A DNA stretch of 22,113 nucleotides from assembly GCA_964383535.1 (NCBI GenBank), contig CAYLHS010000035.1, forward strand, positions 1 through 22,113, written 5' to 3'. The translations under genes and the position numbers were made by a program. The notes under the pieces were generated by a model. That model was not told where the DNA came from, did not search any database, and saw nothing but the letters and a program-made list of their open reading frames with translations. This DNA is from CAYLHS01 sp964383535 (GTDB lineage: Bacteria; Actinomycetota; Acidimicrobiia; Spongiisociales; UBA4744). Shown here in pieces: positions 6,961 through 14,835 of this stretch (the stretch's first letter is position 1; the number at the start of each line of letters is the position of its first letter).

Positions 6961-7190
6961 GACATCACCGCTCGCCGCCATTCGAGAAACGCCACCACGT
7001 CGGACGGGTCGAGTGGATGGTCGGTCGATCCGTACGCCGTGAACCGTCGAAATGCCATGTAGTCGCGATCTGGAACAGGCAAGAAGGGAACGCGACGCCA
7101 CCATCCCGGGCGTGCGAACGCGAACAGGGCGCCAAGGGCGTGCGCCCACAAGTCAGGTCTTCGGGCAACGGCCCACGTCACCCTGCCCAC
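6957..7190 (-). CDS. Small conserved hypothetical protein, Trp/Arg-rich
   Basis: A short protein (77 residues from this start) with the look of a small family widespread in actinobacteria, recalled rather than searched: WAVARRPDLWAHAL, then GWWRRVPFLPVPDRDYMAF, RFTAYG, and DPSDVVAFLEWRR at the end. It has no clear membrane segment or enzymatic motif; the Trp and Arg content suggests a peripheral membrane or nucleic-acid contact, which is speculation. The start is uncertain. An AGGAGG at plus 7195-7200 lies 3 nt before GTG 7190 and 12 nt before GTG 7181, and an ATG at 7226 overlaps a -10-like TATGAT, so it is less likely. Its TGA overlaps the next gene's ATG in ATGA form. The pair is divergent from the moxR operon. 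Confidence 0.62.
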   Translation of the reverse strand: MGRVTWAVARRPDLWAHALGALFAFARPGWWRRVPFLPVPDRDYMAFRRFTAYGSTDHPLDPSDVVAFLEWRRAVMS

Positions 7191-7221
7191 ATGCCTCCTC
7201 AGTTCCCCAGAGTCGCAACAG

Positions 7222-7227
7222 ATCATA
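7222..7227 (-). promoter_or_regulatory. -10-like hexamer TATGAT for the small hypothetical operon
   Basis: On the minus strand TATGAT matches the -10 consensus at 5 of 6 positions and would start transcription near 7213-7215, leaving a short leader with AGGAGG before GTG 7190. No good -35 is seen at 16-18 nt. It lies in the divergent region shared with the moxR operon. Confidence 0.35.
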
Positions 7228-7302
7228 CCCCCTCATCCGCCAGGCATCCAGGTGTTCCGGGAGGGGCCCGGCACGGATCTCCTCACCGCTGATAACCTCC
7301 CC

Positions 7303-7312
7303 GAGGAGGAGG
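7303..7312 (+). promoter_or_regulatory. Strong ribosome-binding site that decides the moxR start
   Basis: The purine run GAGGAGGAGG ends 5 nt before a TTG at 7318, the ideal distance, and directly touches the alternative GTG at 7312. This favours TTG 7318 as the start of the MoxR ATPase over GTG 7252, which would place this Shine-Dalgarno sequence inside the coding region. Confidence 0.7.
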
Positions 7313-7317
7313 TGCAC

Positions 7318-8289
7318 TTGACAGCAACGATTCCGGTCCGCATTGACCGCTTCGCCGACCTTTTCGAAGCCATCGTTACGAACGTCGAGAAGGTCGTCCA
7401 GGGAAAGCGAGAGGTCATCGAGCTGGTGGTCATGTCATTGATGGCCGAAGGTCACGTGCTCATCGAGGACGTACCCGGCGTTGGCAAGACCCTGCTGGCC
7501 AAGTCACTTGCCCGTTCACTGGACTGCCGCTTCAACCGTGTGCAGTTCACCCCGGATCTCCTGCCCTCCGACATCACAGGGGTCTCGATCTGGGATCGTG
7601 CCTCGTCGGAGTTCGAGTTCAAGCCGGGAGCGATCTTCGCCAACATCATCCTGGGCGATGAGATCAACAGGGCCGGACCAAAGACGCAAGCCGCGCTGCT
7701 CGAGGCAATGGAGGAGCTCCAGGTGACCGTCGACGGTGTGACTCGCGCGCTCCCGCCTCCCTTCATAGTGATCGCGACCCAGAACCCTCTCGAGCACGAA
7801 GGTACCTACCCGCTTCCCGAATCCCAGCTCGACCGATTCATGATGCGCCTTGTGGTCGGCTACCCCGTGCACGCCAAAGAGATGGAGATGCTCGAAACGC
7901 ACGGGAGACACTCCAGTTTCGGCGACCTTGGCGCTGTTGCAACGTCCGCCGACGTCCTCGAACTGGCCGACATCGCCCGCAACATCCACGTGGCGACCTC
8001 GTTGCAGGCCTACATCGTCGATGTCGTCGAGGCAACGAGGCGGCACAGCGAGTTGTTGCTGGGAGCGTCGCCCCGAGCAGCGCTCCATTTGCAGCGGGTG
8101 GCGAGGGTCAGGGCGGCGATACACCGCCGCGACTTCGCGACACCCGACGACATCAAGGCCATCGCGAGGCCCGTGCTCGAGCACAGAATGATGCTTCGTC
8201 CCGAGGCACTGATGAGGGGTACGACCGTCGGAGAAGTCATCGACAGCGTGCTCCAGCACGTCCGGATACCTGGAGGTAGAACCGGGTGA
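7318..8289 (+). CDS. MoxR-family AAA+ ATPase
   Basis: Cytoplasmic AAA+ ATPase of the MoxR class, thought to act as a chaperone for maturation of partner complexes encoded next door. From TTG 7318 the product is 323 residues. It shows Walker A DVPGVGKT (51-58), the MoxR-typical FTPDLLPSDITG, Walker B with GDEINRA (113-119), sensor 1 IATQNP (152-157), and PESQLDRFMM with the arginine-finger region. The C-terminal lid contains GASPRAALHL. The TTG start is supported by a strong GAGGAGGAGG 5 nt upstream; GTG 7252 would add a non-conserved 22 residues. The stop overlaps the GTG of the DUF58 gene by 4 nt (GTGA), and the moxR, DUF58, transglutaminase order is a classic conserved set. Confidence 0.93.
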   Translation: MTATIPVRIDRFADLFEAIVTNVEKVVQGKREVIELVVMSLMAEGHVLIEDVPGVGKTLLAKSLARSLDCRFNRVQFTPDLLPSDITGVSIWDRASSEFEFKPGAIFANIILGDEINRAGPKTQAALLEAMEELQVTVDGVTRALPPPFIVIATQNPLEHEGTYPLPESQLDRFMMRLVVGYPVHAKEMEMLETHGRHSSFGDLGAVATSADVLELADIARNIHVATSLQAYIVDVVEATRRHSELLLGASPRAALHLQRVARVRAAIHRRDFATPDDIKAIARPVLEHRMMLRPEALMRGTTVGEVIDSVLQHVRIPGGRTG

Positions 8290-9455
8290 AGATCACCGAG
8301 TGGGGGTGGGCAGCACTTGGGGCGGCATTGGCGCTCCTGGTGTTGTGGGCAATTCTGGGTGACGTCGAACTCGTTGCTCTCGCCCTCCTCCTCGTCGCCG
8401 CCGTGGTGGTCGGGTGGTTGACGGTCCGGGGAAGCCTCTCGGGTGTTACCGTCGCCCGCCGTCTTCATCCCGCGCTGGTGAGTGAGGGAGACTCGGTCAC
8501 CGTCGAGTTGTTGGCGACAACCGAATCGAAGGCCGTCAGATACGCCGTCATCGAGGACGAGATCAAGCAACTGGGGAGCGCACGGTTCCGCGTCCCCTCT
8601 CTGACCCCTGGGATCGCCTACTCCGGTGTGTACGACGTGAGCTGCCATACGAGAGGCATTCACGAAGTCGGCCCAACGTTGGTGTCGAAGACCGATCCCT
8701 TCGGGTTCGTCAGGGTCGGCGAACCCATCGGCGCAGTCGACCGGCTCGTCGTGTACCCGCGGGTGGAGCGGCTCACGGGCCTGCCGACTCTGCGAGGCGC
8801 GGATCCGTCGCTCCAGGCGACACGAGCCGAGTCCGTTCGGCGGGGAGGCGAGGACTTCTTCAGCCTGCGCGAGTATCAGACGGGCGACGATCTGCGGCGA
8901 GTGCACTGGCCCACGACCGCCCGTAGGGATGAGCTGATGATCCGCCAGTTCGAGGCTCCGTGGGAACCCCGTGCGCTCGTCGTGGTCGATCCCAGAGCCT
9001 CCTCGTACGCCAATCCCGAAGCCTTCGAGACGGCGGTACGTGGAGCGGCCTCGGCGGTTCACCACTTCTTCAGAGCAGGATTCGGCGCGAACCTATGGGC
9101 AGGCGGTGAGCTGACGGGACTCGAGGAGAATCCTTACCAGGCGGCGATGCACGCGCTTGCAGTGCTCCAACCCCTCAGAAGTCTCGACTTCGGAACCGCG
9201 GCGGGTCGCCTTCGGGTGAAAGGCCTCGGGGGAACGCTCGTCATCGTGACGGGAGCTCCAGATGCGCAGGTCGGGTCGGTGATACGGCACCTGACCCACC
9301 ATGCCGGCGCTGTCGTGCTGCTCACCGTCAGCCAGAGGCCGGTACCCGGAGGTTTCGGTCAGGGCGGAGCCACCATCGTGTCCGTCCACCCGGGAGAGGA
9401 ATGGGCACAAGCGTGGATGAGAGGTATGCAGTGGGCAACCGCTGGAGTTGGCTAG
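8286..9455 (+). CDS. DUF58 domain-containing membrane-anchored protein
   Basis: The product has 389 residues. Two hydrophobic stretches near the N terminus (about 8-25 and 28-48) form a membrane hairpin. A beta-rich region follows (about 50-190), then the DUF58 signature RRGGEDFFSLREYQTGDDLRRVHWPTTAR around residues 180-215, preceding a vWA-like C-terminal domain (LVVVDPRAS, then ETAVRGAASAVHHFF). DUF58 proteins are partners of MoxR ATPases; their molecular role is not settled, though links to cell-envelope assembly and stress are reported. The GTG at 8286 overlaps the moxR TGA, and the end overlaps the transglutaminase gene. All three genes probably form one transcript and one membrane-associated module. 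Confidence 0.92.
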   Translation: MKITEWGWAALGAALALLVLWAILGDVELVALALLLVAAVVVGWLTVRGSLSGVTVARRLHPALVSEGDSVTVELLATTESKAVRYAVIEDEIKQLGSARFRVPSLTPGIAYSGVYDVSCHTRGIHEVGPTLVSKTDPFGFVRVGEPIGAVDRLVVYPRVERLTGLPTLRGADPSLQATRAESVRRGGEDFFSLREYQTGDDLRRVHWPTTARRDELMIRQFEAPWEPRALVVVDPRASSYANPEAFETAVRGAASAVHHFFRAGFGANLWAGGELTGLEENPYQAAMHALAVLQPLRSLDFGTAAGRLRVKGLGGTLVIVTGAPDAQVGSVIRHLTHHAGAVVLLTVSQRPVPGGFGQGGATIVSVHPGEEWAQAWMRGMQWATAGVG

Positions 9456-11746
9456 CCGGCGGCGCCGGAGTGGCGCTCGCCCTGCTGCGGCTCGGTCGAC
9501 TCCTCAGACCCACCGTCGAGGGCGCACCCTGGCAGGTGGCAGTCGTCGCCGGCGCGATCATGGGGACGACCATCACGTGGGCCATGCGGAGCCGCTGGTC
9601 GATGCTGCTCGCCAATCTGGCGGCGCTGTTTGTCGTCACGCTCAGGATCGTGATCCCGAGCACACTGGTCGCCGGCATCCTTCCGACCGCCCAATCACTC
9701 CACGCGTTCCGATCCGAGCTCGACCTCGGTATCTTGATCATCCGCTCAGGAGTTGCGCCTGTCACTCCCGTTGCTGGTCTCGTCATCATCTTGACAGCCG
9801 TCTTCTGGGTGCTCGCCGCGCTCATCGCGTGGGGTATCCGAACACACCATCCGGTCGTCGCGCTCCTCCCACCGCTCCTCTTCTATCTCCAGCTCGCGGT
9901 CATCGATCAAGACGGCGGAGAGACACCATGGACGGTTGCCTTCCTGATCGTCATGGCGCTGGTGCTGTGGGCGATCGCTCACGACAGCCAGCTCGACTCG
10001 ACGCTCCACATGCGATCGTCGCACACGATTCGTTCACCCTTCGTCTACCCCGCGCTGTTCGTGATCTCATCGGTCGCGCTCGCGTTCGGTGGCGTGCATG
10101 TGGTCGAGAACGCGATTCCTGCAAGTGGCCTCGTCGACTGGCGAAGCCACACCGGTCTGGGAGGCGGCGTGCTCGTCGGCGTCTCATACAACCTGTTCAC
10201 CAGCATCCACCAGGACCTCCTGTCCCCCACCGACACCCCCGTGTTCACGGCTCGGGTCGAAGGCGATGTCGATCCGTCCACCCTGTATTGGGAACTCATC
10301 ACACTGGAGGAGTTCGACGGTCGAAACTGGATACCAAGAGAGAGGGACGTCAAGAGCCCCGGCGCCGACACGTGGGAAGACCCTGAGATGGCGTTCTTCG
10401 GACCGACCACTCCGGTGTCCGCGTCTGTGCGGATTGCCAGCCTCACCCAGAACTTCCTCCCCGTGCTCTACTCCCCCACCTGGCTGGGATCGGATCTGGC
10501 GATCTTCAACGACAGCTACGGCGTGCGGACCGACGGCGCCGTCCAGTTCAACCTCTTCTCGTTCGAGAACCTCACCTACCAAGAAGCGGCACTCGTCCCG
10601 ACTCCTGACATCGACGTACTGGCGAGTACGGGCGGAACGCTCACTCCCATCTTCCAGGAGGCAGCGGACAAGGGCGTGTTTGACGGCCACGCGGTACCCA
10701 CCCCTGCCGTCAACCATCCCGCGTCGCTCTCGGCGGACCTCGAACTCCCCAGACTGGATCCGATCATCCAGACGAAAGCTCGGGAACTGACGGCAGACGG
10801 CACGAGCACGTTCGAGAAGGCACTCCTTCTCGAGGCCTGGTTTCGCGACCCGAACAACTTCACGTACTCGACGGACATCGATCCCGGCCATAGCGCGACG
10901 AACCTCGCCGACTGGCTCTTCACCACCGACAGTCCTTCATACCGAACCGGCTACTGCGAGCAGTTCGCCACCGCGATGGCGGTGATGGCCAGAACCATCA
11001 ACATCCCGTCGCGTGTCGTGACCGGCTTCGGACCCGGCCAGGTGCAACCCGACGGTACGATCGTCGTGCGAGACCGCAACGCGCACGCATGGGTGGAGTT
11101 GTGGATGAACAACCAGGGGTGGGTCAGGTTCGATCCGACACCGGGCGGAGGTGGAACCGGAGGCTCCACCGTTGGTCTCGTGGGATTCGATGCCCGTCAG
11201 TACATACCACCGCCACCCGAGGAGACCGACACCACCTCGCCCTCCGACAGCGCGTCGAGTGGCCGGGAATTCACCCCCGATTTCGGTGAACGCCCCGACG
11301 TGCCACTCGGGTCCGGTGGTGATGTGCCGACCGCCGATGGTCCCTTCCTCACACCGACCCGCATCGTTCTTCTTGCGCTGCTCCTGATCGTGTCCTCGCC
11401 GCTGCTGATCAAGACCGCGAGACGGCGACGACGCCTGGCACGCCTCAAGCGCGGTGAGGTCTCGGCGGCCTGGGAAGAGCTGGTCGACCACCTCGATGAT
11501 CTCAAGAGGGAGCCATCACCGGCGGCAACACCTCTCGAGGTCGCCGAGTCCGTTCACAGATCGATGGTCCCTTTGGCCGTAGGTGTGACGCAGGAACGGT
11601 TTGGCCGATCCGATCACCTCGACGGCACGGTCGTCGCCGCCGCGACCCGGTCGTTCATCGAAACAGAGTCCTACCTGAAGACGATTCATCCAATCGGAAA
11701 CAGGCTCAGGGCACGCATGAGGCTCCGATCACTGATCCGAAGATAG
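9401..11746 (+). CDS. Membrane-bound transglutaminase-like protein (TgpA family, DUF3488-DUF4129)
   Basis: Large membrane protein of 781 residues. The N-terminal quarter has about six or seven hydrophobic segments (DUF3488-like), followed by an external region and the transglutaminase core. The catalytic triad is visible: Cys519 in RTGYCEQFATAMA, His562 in NAHAWVEL and Asp578 in RFDPTP. A Gly/Thr/Ser/Pro linker leads to a final membrane segment (LLALLLIVSSPLLI) and a cytoplasmic DUF4129-like tail. ATG 9401 is kept, with GGAG 4 nt upstream and a 55-nt overlap with DUF58. GTG 9431, with GAGAGG 6 nt upstream and a 25-nt overlap, is a good alternative giving 771 residues. It probably acts as a cysteine protease or cross-linking enzyme on the cell surface; the substrate is unknown. 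Confidence 0.92.
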   Translation: MGTSVDERYAVGNRWSWLAGGAGVALALLRLGRLLRPTVEGAPWQVAVVAGAIMGTTITWAMRSRWSMLLANLAALFVVTLRIVIPSTLVAGILPTAQSLHAFRSELDLGILIIRSGVAPVTPVAGLVIILTAVFWVLAALIAWGIRTHHPVVALLPPLLFYLQLAVIDQDGGETPWTVAFLIVMALVLWAIAHDSQLDSTLHMRSSHTIRSPFVYPALFVISSVALAFGGVHVVENAIPASGLVDWRSHTGLGGGVLVGVSYNLFTSIHQDLLSPTDTPVFTARVEGDVDPSTLYWELITLEEFDGRNWIPRERDVKSPGADTWEDPEMAFFGPTTPVSASVRIASLTQNFLPVLYSPTWLGSDLAIFNDSYGVRTDGAVQFNLFSFENLTYQEAALVPTPDIDVLASTGGTLTPIFQEAADKGVFDGHAVPTPAVNHPASLSADLELPRLDPIIQTKARELTADGTSTFEKALLLEAWFRDPNNFTYSTDIDPGHSATNLADWLFTTDSPSYRTGYCEQFATAMAVMARTINIPSRVVTGFGPGQVQPDGTIVVRDRNAHAWVELWMNNQGWVRFDPTPGGGGTGGSTVGLVGFDARQYIPPPPEETDTTSPSDSASSGREFTPDFGERPDVPLGSGGDVPTADGPFLTPTRIVLLALLLIVSSPLLIKTARRRRRLARLKRGEVSAAWEELVDHLDDLKREPSPAATPLEVAESVHRSMVPLAVGVTQERFGRSDHLDGTVVAAATRSFIETESYLKTIHPIGNRLRARMRLRSLIRR

Positions 11747-11754
11747 CCCGCCAA

Positions 11755-12246
11755 TCAGGATCCGGTGGCTTCCTCCTCCACGCCTTCCTCGCTGCGGCGG
11801 ATCATCTCGAGGAATCGCTCGCGGTCCAACTCGAACTTCGTGACGTCGTCTTCGACTTCCCTGGTGATCGAGTCGATCGCGACGAAGAAGGCAAGCTGCC
11901 CCCCTCGAAGCGCATCGAGGAGCTGGCCCTCGTCCTCCGCGATGGAGAAGATGCTCTGGCCGTCGGTGATCAGCTTCACCTCGGCCAGGTGGCGTTCCAT
12001 TGCTCCATTCCGACGCAGGTAGTCCCACGCCCGTCGAACACGCTGCACCGACATGCCGTTGTCGAGGAGGCTTCGAATGACTCGCAGCGCGACGAGATCT
12101 CTGAACGAGTAGAGGCGCCGGACACCCGGGCGGCCCCCCGTTGTCTGGATGGATGGCTGGAGGAGAGAGACACGATCCCAGTACCGCAACTGGTGTGGCG
12201 TGCAACCAGTCAGATTGCAAGCTTGTTGGGCCGTGAATCCTTCCAC
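11755..12246 (-). CDS. MerR-family transcriptional regulator
   Basis: DNA-binding regulator of 163 residues. The winged helix-turn-helix occupies residues 3-70: GFTAQQACNLTGCTPHQLRYWDR as recognition helices, then GVRRLYSFRDLVALRVIRSLLDNGMSV. A helical segment (70-95) and a C-terminal region with DGQSIFSIAEDEGQLLDALRGGQ and an acidic tail follow. No metal-binding cysteine set of the classic MerR type is present, so the effector is unknown. GTG 12246 is chosen because the HTH begins at once and GGGAG lies 7 nt upstream. It is the last gene of the long minus-strand run carrying the FAS II genes, 94 nt after the DUF3040 gene, so it may have its own promoter. Control of the upstream operon is possible but unproven. 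Confidence 0.88.
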   Translation of the reverse strand: MEGFTAQQACNLTGCTPHQLRYWDRVSLLQPSIQTTGGRPGVRRLYSFRDLVALRVIRSLLDNGMSVQRVRRAWDYLRRNGAMERHLAEVKLITDGQSIFSIAEDEGQLLDALRGGQLAFFVAIDSITREVEDDVTKFELDRERFLEMIRRSEEGVEEEATGS

Positions 12247-12266
12247 GAAGCTGCTCCCGATGTAAT

Positions 12267-12285
12267 GGCGGCCATCGCGGCCGCC
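12267..12285 (-). repeat. GC-rich hairpin in the leader of the MerR gene
   Basis: GGCGGCC (12267-12273) and GGCCGCC (12279-12285) form a perfect 7-bp stem with a 5-nt loop, 20 nt upstream of the MerR GTG start. There is no U-tract. It may be an operator, an attenuator-like element or a terminator of the DUF3040 transcript; nothing in the sequence decides. A TANNNT -10-like TAGAGT (plus 12321-12326) with a weak TCGGCA 18 nt further upstream might start MerR transcription through it. Confidence 0.5.
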
Positions 12286-12340
12286 GCCTCAACCACTCCG
12301 GCCCGCTCGCCGGGGGCCTCACTCTAGCGTGCCGAACAGG

Positions 12341-12661
12341 TCACTGCCGATTCGAACCGCCATCGCGAAAACGGCCCATCCAACCAGTGTTTTTGGAGGT
12401 TCCAGCGGCTCGTCGAGCCTGGACGAATGCACTTCCTGCGAGCACCATCAGGACGAATCCACCCAGCGCGAGCCACGGGTTGAACGCGAAGGTCGCGAGC
12501 GTGACCGCCAGACCGACACCGAACGTCACTGCGGCGATGATGCTGCGGCGCGAGGCAACCTTGTTGAGGCGCCCGACCTTGCGCGCGAGCGACGGATCCT
12601 GCGCGTACAGGCCCTTCTCGATCTCCTGGAGGATTCGCTGTTCCCGTTCGTCGAGTGGCAT
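12341..12661 (-). CDS. DUF3040 domain membrane protein
   Basis: Small actinobacterial membrane protein of 106 residues. It begins MPLDEREQRILQEIEKGLYA, matching the family start (MPLSEhEqrlLeqIE...), with the charged helix ending near residue 37. Two adjacent hydrophobic segments follow (about 40-58 and 62-82), then a short basic cytoplasmic tail. ATG 12661 is chosen over ATG 12694 because the family-typical MPL-E-EQ motif starts there. The ribosome-binding site is weak (GAG only). Function is unknown in the family. It lies 37 nt after the histidine phosphatase gene and 94 nt before merR. In mycobacteria a DUF3040 gene sits close to mraZ (recalled), whereas here it is with the fatty-acid genes. 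Confidence 0.86.
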   Translation of the reverse strand: MPLDEREQRILQEIEKGLYAQDPSLARKVGRLNKVASRRSIIAAVTFGVGLAVTLATFAFNPWLALGGFVLMVLAGSAFVQARRAAGTSKNTGWMGRFRDGGSNRQ

Positions 12662-12698
12662 GGTCTCGATGTCATGATACCTGTCTCGGCACATTGGT

Positions 12699-13310
12699 TC
12701 AGACGGTCGGTGGAGGGAACGACTCCGACCTCAACGACGGAGTCCATCGTTCTCGCTCGTGCCACACCGTCTCGCGGGCAAGCGAGACGATCTCTGCGTG
12801 CGAGGGACGGTCGACGAGAAACCTCTCTGGAGGCAGATCGAGGAGCGCGAGGCGGCCCGCCTGAATCGGATCCATGTGCGAGACGACGACGATGTCGCCC
12901 TCGGCCCGCTCGGAGACAGCTTCAATGCCACGCTTCATTCTGTCCCCCATCTCGGTGACCGACTCCGGTGCGAACGGAAGGTCCCACGGTGTCGAGAGAT
13001 AGGCCTCGCGCTCTTCGAGCGGAAGGTCCACCCACCGAATCCCGGCCCAGCGATCGGAGAGCATCCACTCCGCGAAAGCATGGTCGGTGAGGACGTCGAG
13101 GCGGTGGCACGCGGCGATCTCGGCCGCCGTCTGCACCGTCCGCTCGAGCGGCGAGGACCAGACAGCGACGACTGGTCGGGACGCAAGGCGTCTCGCTGCC
13201 TCGCGGGCCTGAGCGACGCCTCTGTCGGTGAGAGGAAACCCCGGTAGGGCGGCGTAGACCACACCATCAGGGTTGCGGACTTCGCCATGTCTCACCAGAT
13301 GGACGATCAC
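12699..13310 (-). CDS. Histidine phosphatase (phosphoglycerate mutase-like) superfamily protein
   Basis: The product has 203 residues and is probably a cytoplasmic phosphatase that works through a phosphohistidine intermediate. The RHG signature is at residues 7-9 (HLVRHGEV; nucleophile His8), with LTDRG at 27-31, SSPLERTVQTA (Arg57) and the second catalytic His145 in VVVSHMDPIQ. An acidic residue near Glu81 may be the proton donor. The substrate cannot be told from sequence; members act on sugar phosphates, cofactors or proteins. GTG 13310 is chosen because the RHG motif follows six residues later, as in the family; a longer reading to 13445 would lie within fabF. It starts 17 nt after the fabF stop, so it is probably co-transcribed with the FAS II genes. 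Confidence 0.9.
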   Translation of the reverse strand: MIVHLVRHGEVRNPDGVVYAALPGFPLTDRGVAQAREAARRLASRPVVAVWSSPLERTVQTAAEIAACHRLDVLTDHAFAEWMLSDRWAGIRWVDLPLEEREAYLSTPWDLPFAPESVTEMGDRMKRGIEAVSERAEGDIVVVSHMDPIQAGRLALLDLPPERFLVDRPSHAEIVSLARETVWHERERWTPSLRSESFPPPTV

Positions 13311-13327
13311 GATGGAAACCGTCCCCG

Positions 13328-14575
13328 TCAGCGGTGTGTTCCGAAGATGAGCACTGCGTTGTGCCCACCAAACCCGAACGAGTTGCTCATCGCCACGTGG
13401 ATGTCGCGTTCCCTCGGCTCGTTCGGCACGTAGTCGAGGTCGCATTCAGGATCTGGATGGACGTAGTTGATCGTTGGCGGTATGACACCGTGCCGCATCG
13501 CCAGAATCGAGGCGATCGACTCGACGGCCCCGGCGCCACCGAGCAGGTGTCCGGTCATGGACTTCGTCGACGAGATCTCGACGGTGCGTGCGTGGTCACC
13601 GAAAACCATCTTGATGGCCGCGGTCTCGGTGACGTCATTCGCCGGCGTCGACGTCCCGTGCGCGTTGATGTAGTGAACTTGTGAGGAGTCCAGCCCCGCA
13701 TCGTCGAGCGCTGCCTGCATTGCTCGCGCTGCACCGCTACCACCAGGGCGAGGGAGGGTGATGTGGTACGCGTCCGAGGACATGCCGTACCCGAGTATCT
13801 CCGCATAGATGTCGGCTCCCCTCGACTTGGCATGCTCGAGCTCTTCGAGCACCAGCGATCCTCCCCCCTCGGCCATGACGAAGCCGTCTCTCGTGGCATC
13901 GAAGGGACGACACGCACCCTGTGGGTCGTCGTTGCGGGTACTCACCGCTCGGGCCTGGGCGAACGAGGCGACGCCGAACTCGCAGATCGGGGCCTCCGAA
14001 CCACCCGCGACCATCACATCCGCCGCACCACGTCTGATGATCTCTGCGGCATCGCCGATGGCGTTGGCCGACGCGGCACATGCGGTCACCGTGCACGTAA
14101 CCGGTCCGAGGAGCCCGAACCCTATCGAGACGTCGCCCGCCGCCATGTTCGCGATGAGCCGGGTCACCTGGTATGGAGACACTCGGTCCGCCCCACGGGT
14201 GCGCAGGGTATCCATGCCCTCCTCCATCGAGGAGAGACCACCGATGCCGGAGCCGACGACGGCGCCCGCGCGGGCCCCTCGCTCCGGATCGTCCACGTAG
14301 TCGATGCCGGCGTCGCGCATCGCTTGGACGGTCGCCGCGTAGAAGAACTGGTCGAAACGGTCCATGCGGCGAGCCGTCCTTCGATCCATGAAGTCCTCGG
14401 GATCGAAGTCCTTCACCTCGCCGGCGAACTGCACCGGCAACCCGGACGCGTCGAACTGCGTGATGGGAGCGACACCCGAGCGACCTGCCAAGAGCGCAGC
14501 CCAGTACTCGTCGACAGTGCTCCCTACAGGGCTGAGCACTCCAAGTCCTGTGACGACGACCCGACGGCGACCCAT
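13328..14575 (-). CDS. fabF: 3-oxoacyl-[acyl-carrier-protein] synthase 2 (KAS II)
   Basis: Elongating condensing enzyme of type II fatty-acid synthesis. It joins malonyl-ACP to a growing acyl chain held on its active cysteine. The 415-residue length is normal. Motifs are the N-terminal VVVTGLGVLSPVG, Cys166 in TVTACAASANAIGDA, His306 in INAHGTSTPAND, the Lys339 region STKSMTGHLLGGAGAVE with His343, and the glycine-rich end SNSFGFGGHNAVL. This gives the Cys-His-His triad of KAS I/II. The start at ATG 14575 is 5 nt after the acpP stop, with GGAG 10 nt upstream. It follows acpP directly, the standard acpP-fabF arrangement. A mycobacterial-type role in longer chains cannot be excluded. Confidence 0.96.
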   Translation of the reverse strand: MGRRRVVVTGLGVLSPVGSTVDEYWAALLAGRSGVAPITQFDASGLPVQFAGEVKDFDPEDFMDRRTARRMDRFDQFFYAATVQAMRDAGIDYVDDPERGARAGAVVGSGIGGLSSMEEGMDTLRTRGADRVSPYQVTRLIANMAAGDVSIGFGLLGPVTCTVTACAASANAIGDAAEIIRRGAADVMVAGGSEAPICEFGVASFAQARAVSTRNDDPQGACRPFDATRDGFVMAEGGGSLVLEELEHAKSRGADIYAEILGYGMSSDAYHITLPRPGGSGAARAMQAALDDAGLDSSQVHYINAHGTSTPANDVTETAAIKMVFGDHARTVEISSTKSMTGHLLGGAGAVESIASILAMRHGVIPPTINYVHPDPECDLDYVPNEPRERDIHVAMSNSFGFGGHNAVLIFGTHR

Positions 14576-14580
14576 CGGGT

Positions 14581-14826
14581 TCAGGCTCCGAGCTTTGCGG
14601 CCACCACATCGACGGCCTGGCCGACCGTGCCGATGCCTTCTGCTTCCTCGTCCGGGATCGTCACACTGAATTCATCCTCGATCGCCATGAGGAGTTCGAC
14701 AACTCCCAGCGAGTCGACCTCCAGATCCGTCTCGAACTTCGCGTCCGGCTTGATCTTCGCCTCGTCGAGGCCCAGTTCAGACACCAGAAGGGTTGTGAGC
14801 CTGCTCTCGATTTCTGCTCGATCCAT
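14581..14826 (-). CDS. acpP: Acyl carrier protein
   Basis: Small acidic carrier (81 residues) that holds acyl intermediates of fatty-acid synthesis on a 4'-phosphopantetheine arm. The attachment serine is Ser39 in the DSL motif of LEVDSLGVVELLMAIEDEF, and helices I and III are recognisable. The start ATG 14826 has GGGAGG (plus 14831-14836) 4 nt upstream, overlapping the fabG stop, a strong site that suits the high copy number needed for ACP. It lies between fabG and fabF, as in many bacteria. Confidence 0.97.
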   Translation of the reverse strand: MDRAEIESRLTTLLVSELGLDEAKIKPDAKFETDLEVDSLGVVELLMAIEDEFSVTIPDEEAEGIGTVGQAVDVVAAKLGA

Positions 14827-14835
14827 AGTTCCTCC

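Noticed and set aside
6961..7149. N-terminal extension of the two-part hypothetical protein
   Set aside because: It lies inside the small upstream gene in another frame, is Arg/Ser-rich, and the ATGA junction at 6957-6960 gives a better start.
11747..11754. Terminator between the convergent transglutaminase and MerR genes
   Set aside because: Only 8 nt separate the stops and no hairpin with a T-tract is visible there.
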